From Phycisphaera sp. TMED9 (GTDB taxonomy: Bacteria; Planctomycetota; Phycisphaerae; Phycisphaerales; SM1A02), in contig NHBO02000001.1 in the NCBI GenBank assembly GCA_002167845.2, positions 19,308 through 83,307 on the forward strand: DNA of 64,000 nucleotides, written 5' to 3'. A model generated the notes under the pieces. That model did no database searches. It was given only the letters and a program-made list of their open reading frames with translations, and had not been told where the DNA came from. Positions 53,575-63,057 of this stretch are shown in pieces (position 1 is the first letter of the stretch; the number at the start of each line of letters is the position of its first letter). A program made the translations under genes and the position numbers.

Positions 53575-54540
53575 TCACTCGGATTCCGGCGATTCGTCCG
53601 CGGGTTTCGACTCGGACGGCTTCGTCCCGGTCACTCGCTCGCGAAGTCGTCGCCGGTCGACCTCGAGATCGGGTTTGATCTCGGCCAGCAGTGCATCCGC
53701 GGCGAGGATCTCGTCGATGGCGGCGACCAGGGCGATCAGCCCGTCGAGTGACGGGTGCAATCGATCCGAGAGAATCAACTTCTTGGCGTCGCTGGCGCTC
53801 CAGGTCTGACCGCCGATGTCGAAGGCTTCGCCCTTGCGGAGTCGCTCGATCAGCCCTCGCAGGGGGAAGAACCTGGCATTCGGTCGGGCCGCCACCCACT
53901 CTCGGATCCGTTCATTCGCAAGACGCTGGGCCTCTTGGGAAGGCACCTGACTCTGCCGGAGCATTCGTCCCACGGCACTCGACATGTCGGGCACGTCGCC
54001 GACCAGGAGCGGGCCGTCGATGCGGTCGAGTTGCGCGAGCCCCACTTCAAGGAGTGCCAGTCGATCTTCGACGGTTCGCATCCGGGTGCTGTCGACGCCG
54101 ATCGATCCGAAGGTGAACCAGAAGAGGTAGTCGATCGCAAGGGTCAGATCGGGCTTCGCCTTGATCGCACGATTGACCAGTCGAGTTCCGATTCCCGACG
54201 GGTTGGAGAAGAACGCCGCGGTTCCGAGATCGATCACCACCACTTCCTCGCCACTGGCGATTCGCAGCAGCTTGGCGAGTGATGTTCCCGACGGGCTCGA
54301 GCCGGGTTCGTCCTGTCGAGTGAAGTAGACGCCGTATCCGGCGGAGGCGCTGGCACCGATGGTGGCGACTCGGGCGATCCGAGCCGGGGACGTCGTGCCC
54401 TCGGGTTCAACGATCGGGGGCGGTGGGGTGGTGGTCTGGCTTGACGCGATCGAGGTGATCGATGCGATGGATGCGAGGGATGCGACCGCGAGCAGCGTCA
54501 GGGGGCGATGAATGAGCCGATGGATGGTCGAGGCGGCCAT
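53575..54540 (-). CDS. SGNH/GDSL-like exported protein
   Basis: The ATG at 54540 follows a GGAGAAG site and gives 321 residues. A signal peptide (LTLLAVASLASIASITSIASS) is followed by a Pro-rich spacer and an SGNH-type domain: ATIGASASAGYG (block I, with GAS for GDS, Ser64) and DRLHPSLDG (block V Asp-x-x-His). The middle reads VDYLFWFTFG and LLVGDVPDMSS. Hydrolase activity on esters or surface glycans is possible; GAS instead of GDS is a known variant but weakens the call. It lies just downstream of sucD on the same strand. Confidence 0.72.
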   Translation of the reverse strand: MAASTIHRLIHRPLTLLAVASLASIASITSIASSQTTTPPPPIVEPEGTTSPARIARVATIGASASAGYGVYFTRQDEPGSSPSGTSLAKLLRIASGEEVVVIDLGTAAFFSNPSGIGTRLVNRAIKAKPDLTLAIDYLFWFTFGSIGVDSTRMRTVEDRLALLEVGLAQLDRIDGPLLVGDVPDMSSAVGRMLRQSQVPSQEAQRLANERIREWVAARPNARFFPLRGLIERLRKGEAFDIGGQTWSASDAKKLILSDRLHPSLDGLIALVAAIDEILAADALLAEIKPDLEVDRRRLRERVTGTKPSESKPADESPESE

Positions 54541-54654
54541 GGACGTCTTCTCCGTATCGCACCTGGACGAAGCCGAGGTCGTCCTTCCTTCGGGTGGGGC
54601 GGGTGCCGCCTGCATCATCCATCGAACTCACGGTTCGATCGAACGATGAAGACT

Positions 54655-55608
54655 TCAGACCGCCACTTCAAGTCCGAGTGCTTTCGCCATCGTCGTTCCA
54701 AGGTCGGCCGGGCTTTCCGCGACGTCCACGCCGCAGGCCTTGAAGGCCGCGATCTTCGCATCCGCCGTGTCTTCGGCGCCGCCGATGATCGCGCCGGCAT
54801 GACCCATTCGCTTGCCGGGAGGCGCGGTTCGTCCCGCGATGAACGCGGCGACCGGCTTCTTCGCGTGTTCCTTGATCCAGTGTGCGGCTTCGATTTCGTC
54901 GGTGCCGCCGATCTCGCCGATCACGATCATGCCGTCGGTTTCGGGATCACCTTCGAATCGCTCGATGAGATCGATGAAGCCGGTCCCTCGGACGGGGTCG
55001 CCCCCGATGCCGACGCACGTGGTCTGTCCGATGCCCAGGACCGAGGTCTGCCAGACGGCTTCATACGTGAGCGTGCCGGAGCGACTGATCACGCCGACGG
55101 CCTTTCCGGTCGAGGCATCGGCCTTGGCCGTATGGATGTAGCCGGGCATGATGCCGATCTTGCATCCACCTTCGAAGACGGAGTCCGGACCCTCTCCGGA
55201 GACGCGTCGGCCGGGCGTGATGACGCCCGGGCAGTTCGGTCCGATCAGCACCGAGCTGGGGAAGTCACGGAGGATGGCCTTGACCCGCACCATGTCCTGG
55301 ACCGGGATGCCTTCGGTGATCGCACAGATCACGTGGACGCCTGCCTCGGCGGCTTCGAGGATCGCGTCGGCCGCGAACGGCGGCGGAACGAAGATCATCG
55401 TGGCGTCGGCCCCGGTGCCGTCGACGGCCTCGCGGACCGTATCGAAGATCGGCAAGCCGTTGGCGTCTTGAGTACCGCCCTTGCCCGGGGTGACTCCGCC
55501 GGCCATCTGCGTGCCGTAGGCGAGGCAGCCCTTGGTGTGAAAAGCTCCGGTGGAGCCGGTGATGCCCTGGCAGAGGACCTTGGTATTTCCGTCGACGAGA
55601 ATGGCCAT
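54655..55608 (-). CDS. sucD: Succinyl-CoA ligase subunit alpha
   Basis: SucD forms the CoA-binding and phospho-His subunit of the TCA-cycle succinyl-CoA synthetase. The ATG at 55608 gives 317 residues beginning [24 protein letters not shown] (CoA-binding Rossmann), with [32 protein letters not shown] sequence and the phospho-His in [11 protein letters not shown]. An upstream frame adds 72 residues of no family character. sucC is not adjacent, although the two are usually neighbours. TATCCT lies 9 nt upstream of the ATG. It is divergent from purM. Confidence 0.95.
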   Translation of the reverse strand: MAILVDGNTKVLCQGITGSTGAFHTKGCLAYGTQMAGGVTPGKGGTQDANGLPIFDTVREAVDGTGADATMIFVPPPFAADAILEAAEAGVHVICAITEGIPVQDMVRVKAILRDFPSSVLIGPNCPGVITPGRRVSGEGPDSVFEGGCKIGIMPGYIHTAKADASTGKAVGVISRSGTLTYEAVWQTSVLGIGQTTCVGIGGDPVRGTGFIDLIERFEGDPETDGMIVIGEIGGTDEIEAAHWIKEHAKKPVAAFIAGRTAPPGKRMGHAGAIIGGAEDTADAKIAAFKACGVDVAESPADLGTTMAKALGLEVAV

Positions 55609-55617
55609 AGACTCGGC

Positions 55618-55623
55618 AGGATA
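55618..55623 (-). promoter_or_regulatory. Candidate -10 element (TATCCT) for sucD
   Basis: TATCCT on the minus strand is 9 nt before the sucD ATG. There is no Shine-Dalgarno. Confidence 0.35.
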
Positions 55624-55749
55624 CCGGATTCCGCGCACGATTCCGAGGCCCGGAGTCAGGATTTCCTGGCCGGGCATGCCGGCTTGAGATGGATCGGCAC
55701 TCCGGCGGGGGAGAAATCGTCGCGGGTCCCGGAAGAGCCTGGTCTTCCG

Positions 55750-55755
55750 TAGAAT
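55750..55755 (+). promoter_or_regulatory. Candidate -10 element (TAGAAT) for purM
   Basis: TAGAAT lies 8 nt before the purM ATG. There is no Shine-Dalgarno, so a leaderless mRNA is possible. Confidence 0.4.
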
Positions 55756-55763
55756 CGTCTCCC

Positions 55764-56894
55764 ATGTCACCCGACCAAGGACCCAATGCCACTTCCATGC
55801 CGGACCCTTCGGATTCCCCCGCATCCGATGCCGGCGGGATGACCTATGCCGCCGCGGGCGTCGACATCGATGCCGGCGACGAAGTGGTGGATCGGATCAA
55901 ACCGGTCCTCAAGCGGACGCAGGGCCAGCGGGTCATGGGACTGCACGGGGCGTTCGCCGGCATGTTCCGGCTCGATTACAACGAGAGCCTCTTCAAACGG
56001 AACTACAAGGACCCGGTGCTGGTCGCATGCACCGACGGCGTCGGCACCAAGGTCATGCTCGCCATCGAGATGGACCGCCTCGACACGATCGGCATCGACT
56101 GTGTGGCCATGAACGTCAACGACCTGATCGTGCAGGGCGCCGAGCCGCTGTTCTTCCTCGACTACCTCGGACTCTCGAAGGTCGATCCCGCGAAGACCGC
56201 GGACATCATCGAGAGCGTCGCGAAGGGCTGTGAGATTTCGGGTTGCGCCCTGATCGGCGGAGAGTGCTCCGAGATGCCCGACATCTACAAGCCGGGCGAC
56301 TTCGACATCGCAGGCTTCGCGGTCGGTGTGGTGGAACTCGCTCGAGCCACGGACTCGACTCGGATCGAACCGGGGGACGTCGTTCTCGGGCTCGCCTCCA
56401 GCGGCGTGCACTCGAACGGCTACACGCTGGTCCGACGCATCGTCGAAGCCAAGGGGCTTGATCTCGGCAAGGCGTACCCGGAACTCGAATCGGATCGAAC
56501 CCTCGGAGATCTTCTTCTCGAACCGACTCGGATCTATGCGAAGTCGATCGTCTCGCTGCTCCGTGGCTACACGGTCAAGAAGGTCGTCACCGGCATGGCC
56601 CACATCACCGGCGGAGGGCTTCCCGGCAATCTCAACCGGGCGTTGCCCGCGGATGTGGACGCGCTGGTCGATCGATCGACCTGGACCGTTCCGCCGCTCT
56701 TCGACTTCCTGCAAAGGCACGGTGACGTCGCCGCGGACGAGATGGATCGCGTCTTCAACATGGGCGTCGGGTATTGCCTGATCGTGCGACCGACCTTTGC
56801 GGATGCCGTGGCGCGGAAGCTGGAGAAGTCCGGTGAGACGGTGTTCCGGATGGGTGAGATCGTCGCCGGCTCGGGCGATGTCCGATATCGCTGA
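55764..56894 (+). CDS. purM: Phosphoribosylformylglycinamidine cyclo-ligase (AIR synthetase)
   Basis: PurM closes the imidazole ring in purine synthesis with ATP. The ATG at 55764 gives 376 residues. The family opening is visible: [28 protein letters not shown], then [64 protein letters not shown] and [18 protein letters not shown]. The N-terminal ~25 residues before MTYAAAG are Ser/Pro/Asp-rich and not conserved, so a later start is also possible. It is convergent with arfB. Confidence 0.95.
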   Translation: MSPDQGPNATSMPDPSDSPASDAGGMTYAAAGVDIDAGDEVVDRIKPVLKRTQGQRVMGLHGAFAGMFRLDYNESLFKRNYKDPVLVACTDGVGTKVMLAIEMDRLDTIGIDCVAMNVNDLIVQGAEPLFFLDYLGLSKVDPAKTADIIESVAKGCEISGCALIGGECSEMPDIYKPGDFDIAGFAVGVVELARATDSTRIEPGDVVLGLASSGVHSNGYTLVRRIVEAKGLDLGKAYPELESDRTLGDLLLEPTRIYAKSIVSLLRGYTVKKVVTGMAHITGGGLPGNLNRALPADVDALVDRSTWTVPPLFDFLQRHGDVAADEMDRVFNMGVGYCLIVRPTFADAVARKLEKSGETVFRMGEIVAGSGDVRYR

Positions 56895-56930
56895 TTCGGG
56901 AGTCCGAAACGCGCCATCAGAGGCGGGACG

Positions 56931-57479
56931 TCATTCGCCGCCCGACTTCCAGTTTCGTCGCTGCTTCTTGTCGCTGGCGACTCGCTTGGCCTTCAGCCGG
57001 CGTTCCTTCGACCCTCGGGAGGGCTTGGTCTTCTTCCGGGTCTTGGGGCGGGTGGTCGCGGCCTCCACCACTGATCGAAGTCTGGCGAGGCACGCGGCCC
57101 GATTGTCGAGTTGGCTGCGGTTGTCGTCCGCGGTGATCAGAATCTCCTCCGCGGCGGTCAGATACCGTCCGGCGATGGAACGAAGTCTCTCCCGATGCTC
57201 GGGTCGGAAGTTCCGCAGCGCGGAAAGCGAGAGGCGGAGTTCCGCCTTGCTCGAAACCTTGTTGACGTTCTGGCCGCCAGGGCCGCCCGATCGAGCGAAG
57301 GACCAGCGAAGGTCGTCGGGGGAGGTCCAGACGCCATCGCCGAATCGGATCGCGTTCTCGGGTCGGACCGGTCGGGGCGGTGGTGATGTTCTCCGATCCG
57401 AACCGGGCGCACCGGCATCCCGGTGGTCCCTGCGAACCGGCTTTCGCTCGTTTGGATCTGGTTCGGTCGGTCCGGGCAT
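56931..57479 (-). CDS. arfB: Peptidyl-tRNA hydrolase / ribosome-rescue factor (ArfB, YaeJ-like)
   Basis: ArfB rescues ribosomes stalled on non-stop mRNA. The 182-residue protein has the GGQ catalytic motif at residues 68-70 in SGGPGGQNVNKVSSKAEL, followed by the release-factor fold. It ends with a very basic tail (RPKTRKKTKPS through KAKRVASDKKQRRN) that in ArfB occupies the mRNA channel. An Arg/Pro/Asp-rich N-terminal extension of ~45 residues is not typical, so the real start may be internal. It is convergent with purM and divergent from the membrane-barrel gene. Confidence 0.88.
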   Translation of the reverse strand: MPGPTEPDPNERKPVRRDHRDAGAPGSDRRTSPPPRPVRPENAIRFGDGVWTSPDDLRWSFARSGGPGGQNVNKVSSKAELRLSLSALRNFRPEHRERLRSIAGRYLTAAEEILITADDNRSQLDNRAACLARLRSVVEAATTRPKTRKKTKPSRGSKERRLKAKRVASDKKQRRNWKSGGE

Positions 57480-57550
57480 CGATGGCGTCCTTGGCGGTCA
57501 TCCTACTCGTCGGGGTACCCTGTCCCATTCTGCCCTCTCGTGGAATCGGC

Positions 57551-58489
57551 ATGTCACATCAACTCCGCCACTCTGAATCACGTCGTTTCGTCCTTCCCTT
57601 CGTCGGATCGCTGTCCATCCTCGCCTCGGCGGTGGTGGCGCAGTCCACTGAATCGGGTTCGGAAACTGCTCTCGACGTTGATGCACTCTCGGCACTGTCC
57701 GGGCGACCCGTCCTCGACGTGACGCTGGGAATCTGGTTCCCCAGACTCGAGGGGACGATCGACATCGGTCCCAACGGCACCGAACTCGATGTCGGTGACG
57801 ACCTCTCGGTCGATGATTCGCAGGCGATCTTCAACGGGGAGGCTCGGGTCGAGTCCGGACGTTGGGAGTTCCTGCTTGGCGGGTACGTCGCCAACGCGAG
57901 CGGAAACGCGACGCTGTCCGGGCCCGCCCGAATCGGCGGTCTCTTGGCGCCGGCCGGAACGATGGTGGACAGCTCGATCGACGTCTGGTCGATCACCGGA
58001 GAAATCGCGTATTCGATCTTCACGCCGTTCCGTGATCGTCGATTCGCGTGGTCGGATCCGGTCGATCGGTCGAAGGGGAATCGCACCAGCGATGGCCGGC
58101 CCATCATCGATCTCCGGTTGGAGGTCTTGTTCGGAACGCGGTTTCTCAATCTCGAACAGGAGTACGAACTCGCCGGCGTCGGGACGGTGAGCACGAACAA
58201 CACCTGGGTCTCACCGTATCTGGGGGTGGGGATCGAGCTCGACTGGGACTCTCGGGAGTCTCTTGGATTTCTGAACCGAATCGAGTTCGACGTGACCGCC
58301 GGCTGGGGGCCGGCGTTCGGAGGCGGTAACTCGAGTCTCACGATCCGGGTCGACGGTGCGTTCTACGTCACTCGGGATCTGGCGCTGACGCTGGGATATC
58401 GATTGAACGACTTCGATCTCGAGCGAGAGGAGACGGCGTTCAACGGTGGCCTTCAAGGGCTGTTCGCGGGAGTCCGGTACACATGGTGA
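57551..58489 (+). CDS. Putative outer-membrane beta-barrel protein
   Basis: The ATG at 57551 opens a signal peptide (FVLPFVGSLSILASAVVAQ). The 312-residue protein shows alternating amphipathic strands with aromatic ends (VTLGIWFPRLEGTIDI, WEFLLGGYVANASGNATL, DLRLEVLFGTRFLNLEQEYEL, WVSPYLGVGIELDW) and ends with aromatic residues (FAGVRYTW), typical of an outer-membrane barrel. I cannot name the family. Its stop overlaps the start of the metallophosphoesterase gene by 7 bases, implying coupling. Confidence 0.75.
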   Translation: MSHQLRHSESRRFVLPFVGSLSILASAVVAQSTESGSETALDVDALSALSGRPVLDVTLGIWFPRLEGTIDIGPNGTELDVGDDLSVDDSQAIFNGEARVESGRWEFLLGGYVANASGNATLSGPARIGGLLAPAGTMVDSSIDVWSITGEIAYSIFTPFRDRRFAWSDPVDRSKGNRTSDGRPIIDLRLEVLFGTRFLNLEQEYELAGVGTVSTNNTWVSPYLGVGIELDWDSRESLGFLNRIEFDVTAGWGPAFGGGNSSLTIRVDGAFYVTRDLALTLGYRLNDFDLEREETAFNGGLQGLFAGVRYTW

Positions 58490-59451
58490 ATCCCGAGGAG
58501 TCACAACCTCGTCCGGAACGCCGGAACGGGAAGTTCCTGCGAGCGAAGCTCCGGCACTCGATCTTCACGCTCGGCGCAAATCGCCTGAGCGGCGGCCGTC
58601 TGCTGGCCACCCATCTGGCGAAGCCTCTGATGGTCCGCGAGTTCGAAGTGACGATGCCCGGCTGGCCGAGGGCCTGGGACGGGCTGCGAATCGGCCACTT
58701 CAGTGATCTTCACTACGGGGATCTCATGCCGATCGAGCGAGGGCTCGAGGTCATCGATCTGCTCGCCGCTCGCAAGCCCGATCTCATCGCGTTCACCGGT
58801 GACATGGTCGATCTGGACTGTGCCGGGGCCGAGCCGCTGTTCGAACGCATGGTCGCCAGCGGGGCGCCGCTGGGTGCGGTGATGGTCATGGGAAATCACG
58901 ATCTGCTGGATGACGGCGATCGAGTGCGTGCGATGGCGAAGTCGGCCGGAGTCCGTCTGCTGGAGGACGAAGCGGTCACCTTCGCGCCCGGAACCGTCTC
59001 GTTGCCGCACGTCGGAAGAGGTGAACGCGGCGCTCAGGCGGCGCATCCGCTGGTCGTCGCCGGTGTCGACTGGGACGGTTCGGTCGGCGGTCTCGCCGGC
59101 CGGGTGGAATCGGTCTCTTCACAGAATCCGACCCTGCTTCTGGCCCACAATCCCAAGGCGTTCCTTCCCGCCAGTCGGGCGGGAATCCCCCTCACCCTGG
59201 CCGGTCACACCCATGGCGGGCAGATCGCGACACCGAAACTCCCCGGCGTGAATCTCGCGATGGCGCATCGTCACAGTGCAGGCTTCTATCACCGCGACAC
59301 GAGCACGTTGTTCGTCACCGTGGGGACCGGAAGCTGGTTTCCGCTTCGCGTGCATTGCCCCGCCGAGGTGGTGGTGCTGACCTGTCGTGGTGGCGAGACG
59401 GGGGTGCGAGAGATCGAGTCGCACGAGGCCGAGGCACGCGAGACCGAATGA
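58483..59451 (+). CDS. Calcineurin-like metallophosphoesterase (YaeI/LpxG-like type)
   Basis: The 322-residue protein has the full set of metal ligands: FSDLHYG (Asp, His), FTGDMVDL (Asp), VMGNHDLLDDGDR (Asn, His), LLLAHNP (His) and LAGHTHGGQ (His, His). A 45-residue basic N-terminal segment precedes the domain and could bind membranes. The family includes UDP-2,3-diacylglucosamine hydrolases and YaeI-type phosphodiesterases; the substrate cannot be read. The start overlaps the barrel gene. It is convergent with the decarboxylase gene. Confidence 0.88.
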   Translation: MVNPEESQPRPERRNGKFLRAKLRHSIFTLGANRLSGGRLLATHLAKPLMVREFEVTMPGWPRAWDGLRIGHFSDLHYGDLMPIERGLEVIDLLAARKPDLIAFTGDMVDLDCAGAEPLFERMVASGAPLGAVMVMGNHDLLDDGDRVRAMAKSAGVRLLEDEAVTFAPGTVSLPHVGRGERGAQAAHPLVVAGVDWDGSVGGLAGRVESVSSQNPTLLLAHNPKAFLPASRAGIPLTLAGHTHGGQIATPKLPGVNLAMAHRHSAGFYHRDTSTLFVTVGTGSWFPLRVHCPAEVVVLTCRGGETGVREIESHEAEARETE

Positions 59452-59516
59452 CCGGGTCGAAGATCGTGTGATGCGCAGGCGAGTTCACCACCTCGGGGTC
59501 CGCGTACCGGCAAGGA

Positions 59517-60992
59517 TCACCCGTGACCGTGCATGCCGAGCAGTTCAAAAAGCTTGTGAACGTGTTCGAGTCGGGTGCGGGTCTGGCCGATCGAGACGCG
59601 AATCACATAGTGATCATCGAACTTCGTGTGGCTCAGCAACGCCTCGCCGCTCGCGTTGATCGCTTCGAGCACCGCCTGGGTCCGCTCGTCGCCGTCTCGG
59701 TGTCGGATGCAGATCAGGGACAGCGGTGAGGGTGCGCAGCGGATCCAATCGGGATCCGCGTCGATCATGTCCGCGAACTCCTGGGCGATCGCGATGTGTT
59801 CACGCAGCGCCGTGCGGAGGCCTTCGAGGCCGTAGTGCCGGAAGACCAGCCAGAGCTTGAGGGCGCGGAAACGCCTGCCCAGGGGGACCTGCCAGTCGCG
59901 GTAGTCGATGACCTTGCCGCTCTCGCTCGGCGCGTTTCGAAGGTACTCGGGCATGATCCCGAGGGCGCGGGTGAGGGCCTGTCGGTCCGCGACCCAGAAG
60001 AGGTCGCAGTCGAAATTCGTGAACAGCCACTTGTGCGGATTCACGCAGACCGAATCACAGTGCTCGGCCCCGGCAAGCACCCAGCGGAATTCCGGACAGA
60101 TGGCGGCGACGCCGAACATCGCGCCGTCGAGGTGCAGCCAGGCGCCGTGCTTGCGGGTGATCTCCGAAATCGCGGCGGTATCGTCGATGGCCCCGCTCGA
60201 GGTCGTGCCGCAGGTCGTGCAGACGTAGAAGGGGATCCGTCCCGCTGCCGCGTCCTCGTCCATGAGGCGCTCGAGTTCGTCGGGCCGCATGGCGAGCGTT
60301 TCGGGATCGCTCGGAACCAACCGGAGGTTCGCCCGGCCCAGGCCGGCCATCCCGCACGCCTTTTCGACCGAGGAGTGTGCATGTTCGCTGGTGTAGGCGA
60401 CGAGCGGCGGGCAGGCGCTGACGCCGTCCCGCCCCGCGACCCCGTCGGTCGCCCGCTCTCGGGCTGCGAGGAGCGCGCAGAACGTCGCGCTGCTCGCGGT
60501 GTCCTGGATCACGCCGCCGCCGATGCAGTCCGAAGATCCATCGCCGTCGCGGGCGCCGGTGCGGAAGCGATCGGGAAGCCCGAACGCGTCGAGCGCCCAG
60601 TCCATCATCAAGGACTCGAGTTCGGTGCAGGCCGGGCTGGTCGCCCAGATCATCCCCTGGGTTCCGAGGCCCGCGGCGAGCATTTCTCCAAGAATCGATG
60701 GGAACGAATGGTTGCACGGGAAGTAGGCGAACCAGTTGGGGCTCTGCCAGTGAGTGAGGCCGGGAACGACCTTCTCGTCCATGACTTCGAAGAGATCGTC
60801 GAGTGACGTCCCGGTTTCCGGAGGCGTGGCGGGGAAGGATCGCCGGATGTCTCCGGGTTCCACCTGAGCGGCGACTGGGAGGGTCTCCGCGCGATCGAGG
60901 TAGTTGGTGATCCAGCGCAAGGCCTCGGCGCCGAGTCGCTCGAATTCCGCGGGCCCGAGGTGGGGGCCGGTTCGGTCTGATTCGTGGTGCAT
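59517..60992 (-). CDS. PLP-dependent aromatic/group II amino-acid decarboxylase
   Basis: The 491-residue protein has the PLP-decarboxylase order: N-terminal LTHWQSPNWFAYFPCNHSFPSILGEML, TSPACTELESLMMDW (family signature), and PLP Lys321 in VNPHKWLFTNFDCD. A middle His for stacking PLP is expected near EHAHSSVEKA. Family substrates include tryptophan, tyrosine, DOPA and glutamate; the FYVCTTCGTTSSGAIDD loop fits aromatic decarboxylases, but no firm call can be made. TAGCAT lies 8 nt upstream of the ATG and no Shine-Dalgarno is seen. Confidence 0.88.
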   Translation of the reverse strand: MHHESDRTGPHLGPAEFERLGAEALRWITNYLDRAETLPVAAQVEPGDIRRSFPATPPETGTSLDDLFEVMDEKVVPGLTHWQSPNWFAYFPCNHSFPSILGEMLAAGLGTQGMIWATSPACTELESLMMDWALDAFGLPDRFRTGARDGDGSSDCIGGGVIQDTASSATFCALLAARERATDGVAGRDGVSACPPLVAYTSEHAHSSVEKACGMAGLGRANLRLVPSDPETLAMRPDELERLMDEDAAAGRIPFYVCTTCGTTSSGAIDDTAAISEITRKHGAWLHLDGAMFGVAAICPEFRWVLAGAEHCDSVCVNPHKWLFTNFDCDLFWVADRQALTRALGIMPEYLRNAPSESGKVIDYRDWQVPLGRRFRALKLWLVFRHYGLEGLRTALREHIAIAQEFADMIDADPDWIRCAPSPLSLICIRHRDGDERTQAVLEAINASGEALLSHTKFDDHYVIRVSIGQTRTRLEHVHKLFELLGMHGHG

Positions 60993-61000
60993 GGACCCGC

Positions 61001-61006
61001 ATGCTA
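61001..61006 (-). promoter_or_regulatory. Candidate -10 element (TAGCAT) for the decarboxylase gene
   Basis: On the minus strand TAGCAT lies 8 nt before the ATG, the same hexamer as at nagZ. There is no ribosome site. Confidence 0.4.
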
Positions 61007-61177
61007 CGCGGGCCGACGGTTTCCGCCATGGGTACGAAAAAGCGGCGATGCCGGAAGGCGATCGCCGCTACTGGCGGCATTTCTGCCCCCGTTTGCACCA
61101 GATGACCCGAGGGTAACCCAGAAGTCATCGGGATCCCGAGAAAAACGGCCAGTTTGTCGACTTTCGGAGCGGAGGAA

Positions 61178-62878
61178 TCAGGTCGGAAGTGCTTCGAGTT
61201 CGTTCGCGACGCGGGCCATGAGCGGGCCGACGGTGTCGTCGCCAAGATCGAACTTCGCGCCGGCGGCCTCGAACAACTCCGGGAGGGGACGTGTTCCGCC
61301 GAGGGTGAGTCCGGCCATGTACTTGCCGATGGCGTCCTGTTCGTTCTGGATGGCGTTGCACCAGACCTGCAAGGCGCCGAGTTGTGCGATGCCGTATTCG
61401 ATGTAATAGAACGGGACGCCGAAGAGGTGGAGCTGTCGCTGCCAGGAGGCCGATCGCGCGTCTTCAACGCCCGACCAATCGACGTCGGCGCCGAATCGAT
61501 CGGTCAATTCGATCCACTTGGCGGTGCGTTCGTCTCGCGAATGGGTGGGGTTGGTGTAGATCCAGTGCTGGAACGCATCGATGGTCGCGATCCAGGGAAG
61601 GATCGTGGCCATGCCTTCGAGGTGTTCGCGACGAGCGCGGTTGGCGTCGGTCTCGTCGTAGAACTCGTCAAGGTAGGGGAAGGTCAGGAGTTCCTGAGCC
61701 ATCGACGCGACTTCGCAGAACTCCATGGGCGCCGAGCGGTACGCGAGGATCGGTTCGTCGACGCACAGCATGGAGTGGAAGGCGTGTCCGGCCTCGTGCA
61801 CCATGGTTTCGAGGTCGCGGTGAAGGCCGGCGGCGTTCATGAAGATGAACGGCTTCCGGCTGCGTTCACGCTGGTACTGATATCCGCCGGGGGCCTTGCC
61901 CTTCCGGGTCGCCAGATCAAGACAGTCACCTTCCTGCAGTTCGTCGAACATCTCGCCGAGTCGGCCGTCCATGCGGTGGAACATCTTCGAGGTTCCCTCG
62001 ACCATCTGTTCGGCGGTCTCGAAGGGACGGAGCGGCTCTCGTCCCTTGACGTCGACGCCGAGGTCCCAGGGGCGGAGCGGATCGATTCCCAGTTCGGTCC
62101 GGCGTTCGGCGTTCAGCCTGCGGAGCACGGGAACGCAGTGCTTCTCCACCGCATCGTGGAACTTGGTGCAGTCCGCGGGGGTGTAGTCGTAGCGATGCAT
62201 CCGGCGGTGCTGGTAGTCGCGGTAGTTGTCGAAGCCGGCGTTCTTCGCGAGCTGGTTCCGCTTGCCGATCATCTCTTCGTAGATGTCGTCCATGGCGTCG
62301 CGTTCGACGAGTCGGCGTTCGGCGATCGCCCTCCAGGCGCCTTCGCGGACTTCGCGATCGGTCACTTCGAGGTATCGCCCCATCTCCGGCATGGTCCGTT
62401 CCTCGCCCTGGAATTCCACGGTCATGGCGCCGCAGAGTCGGGAGTACTTCTGATCAAGCAGGCTCAGTTCGGTTTCGATGGCGACGTTCTCTTCACGGAA
62501 GAGTTCGACTTCGGTGCGAAGAGCGCGAAGCAGCACTTCGTACCGTTCGGCATCGAGCGACGACGCATGCGGGGAATCGACGATCTTGCGGTCGAGTTCG
62601 AATCCGATCTTCTTGAGCGGCGGCTCGACGTTCTGGACGAATTCCTCGAAGGCCTTCTGAATCGCCTCGTCATCGGTGTGCCGGGTGGTCTCGATGTACA
62701 GGTTGGCCATCGCTTCGCTGGTCGCGGCATCGAGCTCGCTGCGATCGAGGATCAGGTTCTTCAGGCAGGTCGGGCACTTCAGTTCCCGTTCGACCAGCGT
62801 CTGGTAGAGCGGCTCGAGGTTCTCCCACTTCGTGGCGTCAAGGTCTGCGGGAACGAAATCACTGGTGGTGCAACTCAT
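61178..62878 (-). CDS. M3-family oligoendopeptidase (PepF-like)
   Basis: The ATG at 62878 gives 566 residues. The zinc signature HEAGHAFH starts at about His361, with the third ligand Glu in the downstream SAPMEFCEVASMAQELL, and the C-terminal GVPFYYIEYGIAQLGALQVW is typical of oligoendopeptidase F. Substrates are short peptides, cleaved in the cytosol. An N-terminal CPTC pair (around residues 34-37) is unusual for the family. A frame 28 residues longer exists with a basic N-terminus, which I reject for lack of family character. It is 111 bases from the decarboxylase promoter and 179 bases after ispE. Confidence 0.9.
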   Translation of the reverse strand: MSCTTSDFVPADLDATKWENLEPLYQTLVERELKCPTCLKNLILDRSELDAATSEAMANLYIETTRHTDDEAIQKAFEEFVQNVEPPLKKIGFELDRKIVDSPHASSLDAERYEVLLRALRTEVELFREENVAIETELSLLDQKYSRLCGAMTVEFQGEERTMPEMGRYLEVTDREVREGAWRAIAERRLVERDAMDDIYEEMIGKRNQLAKNAGFDNYRDYQHRRMHRYDYTPADCTKFHDAVEKHCVPVLRRLNAERRTELGIDPLRPWDLGVDVKGREPLRPFETAEQMVEGTSKMFHRMDGRLGEMFDELQEGDCLDLATRKGKAPGGYQYQRERSRKPFIFMNAAGLHRDLETMVHEAGHAFHSMLCVDEPILAYRSAPMEFCEVASMAQELLTFPYLDEFYDETDANRARREHLEGMATILPWIATIDAFQHWIYTNPTHSRDERTAKWIELTDRFGADVDWSGVEDARSASWQRQLHLFGVPFYYIEYGIAQLGALQVWCNAIQNEQDAIGKYMAGLTLGGTRPLPELFEAAGAKFDLGDDTVGPLMARVANELEALPT

Positions 62879-63057
62879 GGAATTGGCTTTCAAATCGGGG
62901 GTCTGTCGGGCAGTGGTGGTCCGCCGTCGGGATCGTGAATTCGAGTGATTCTCCCGAAGCACGTCGGAGCGCCGGCGTCTTTCGGGGCGAATCGAACGGA
63001 GAGGATAAGTGGGAACGAGGGCTCGGATCGGATCGACGACGGGGAATCAGCGAATCC

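Noticed and set aside
61154..62938. 594-codon plus-strand frame opposite the M3 peptidase gene
   Set aside because: The minus frame carries HEAGH and conserved M3 segments; the plus frame is a mirror shadow.
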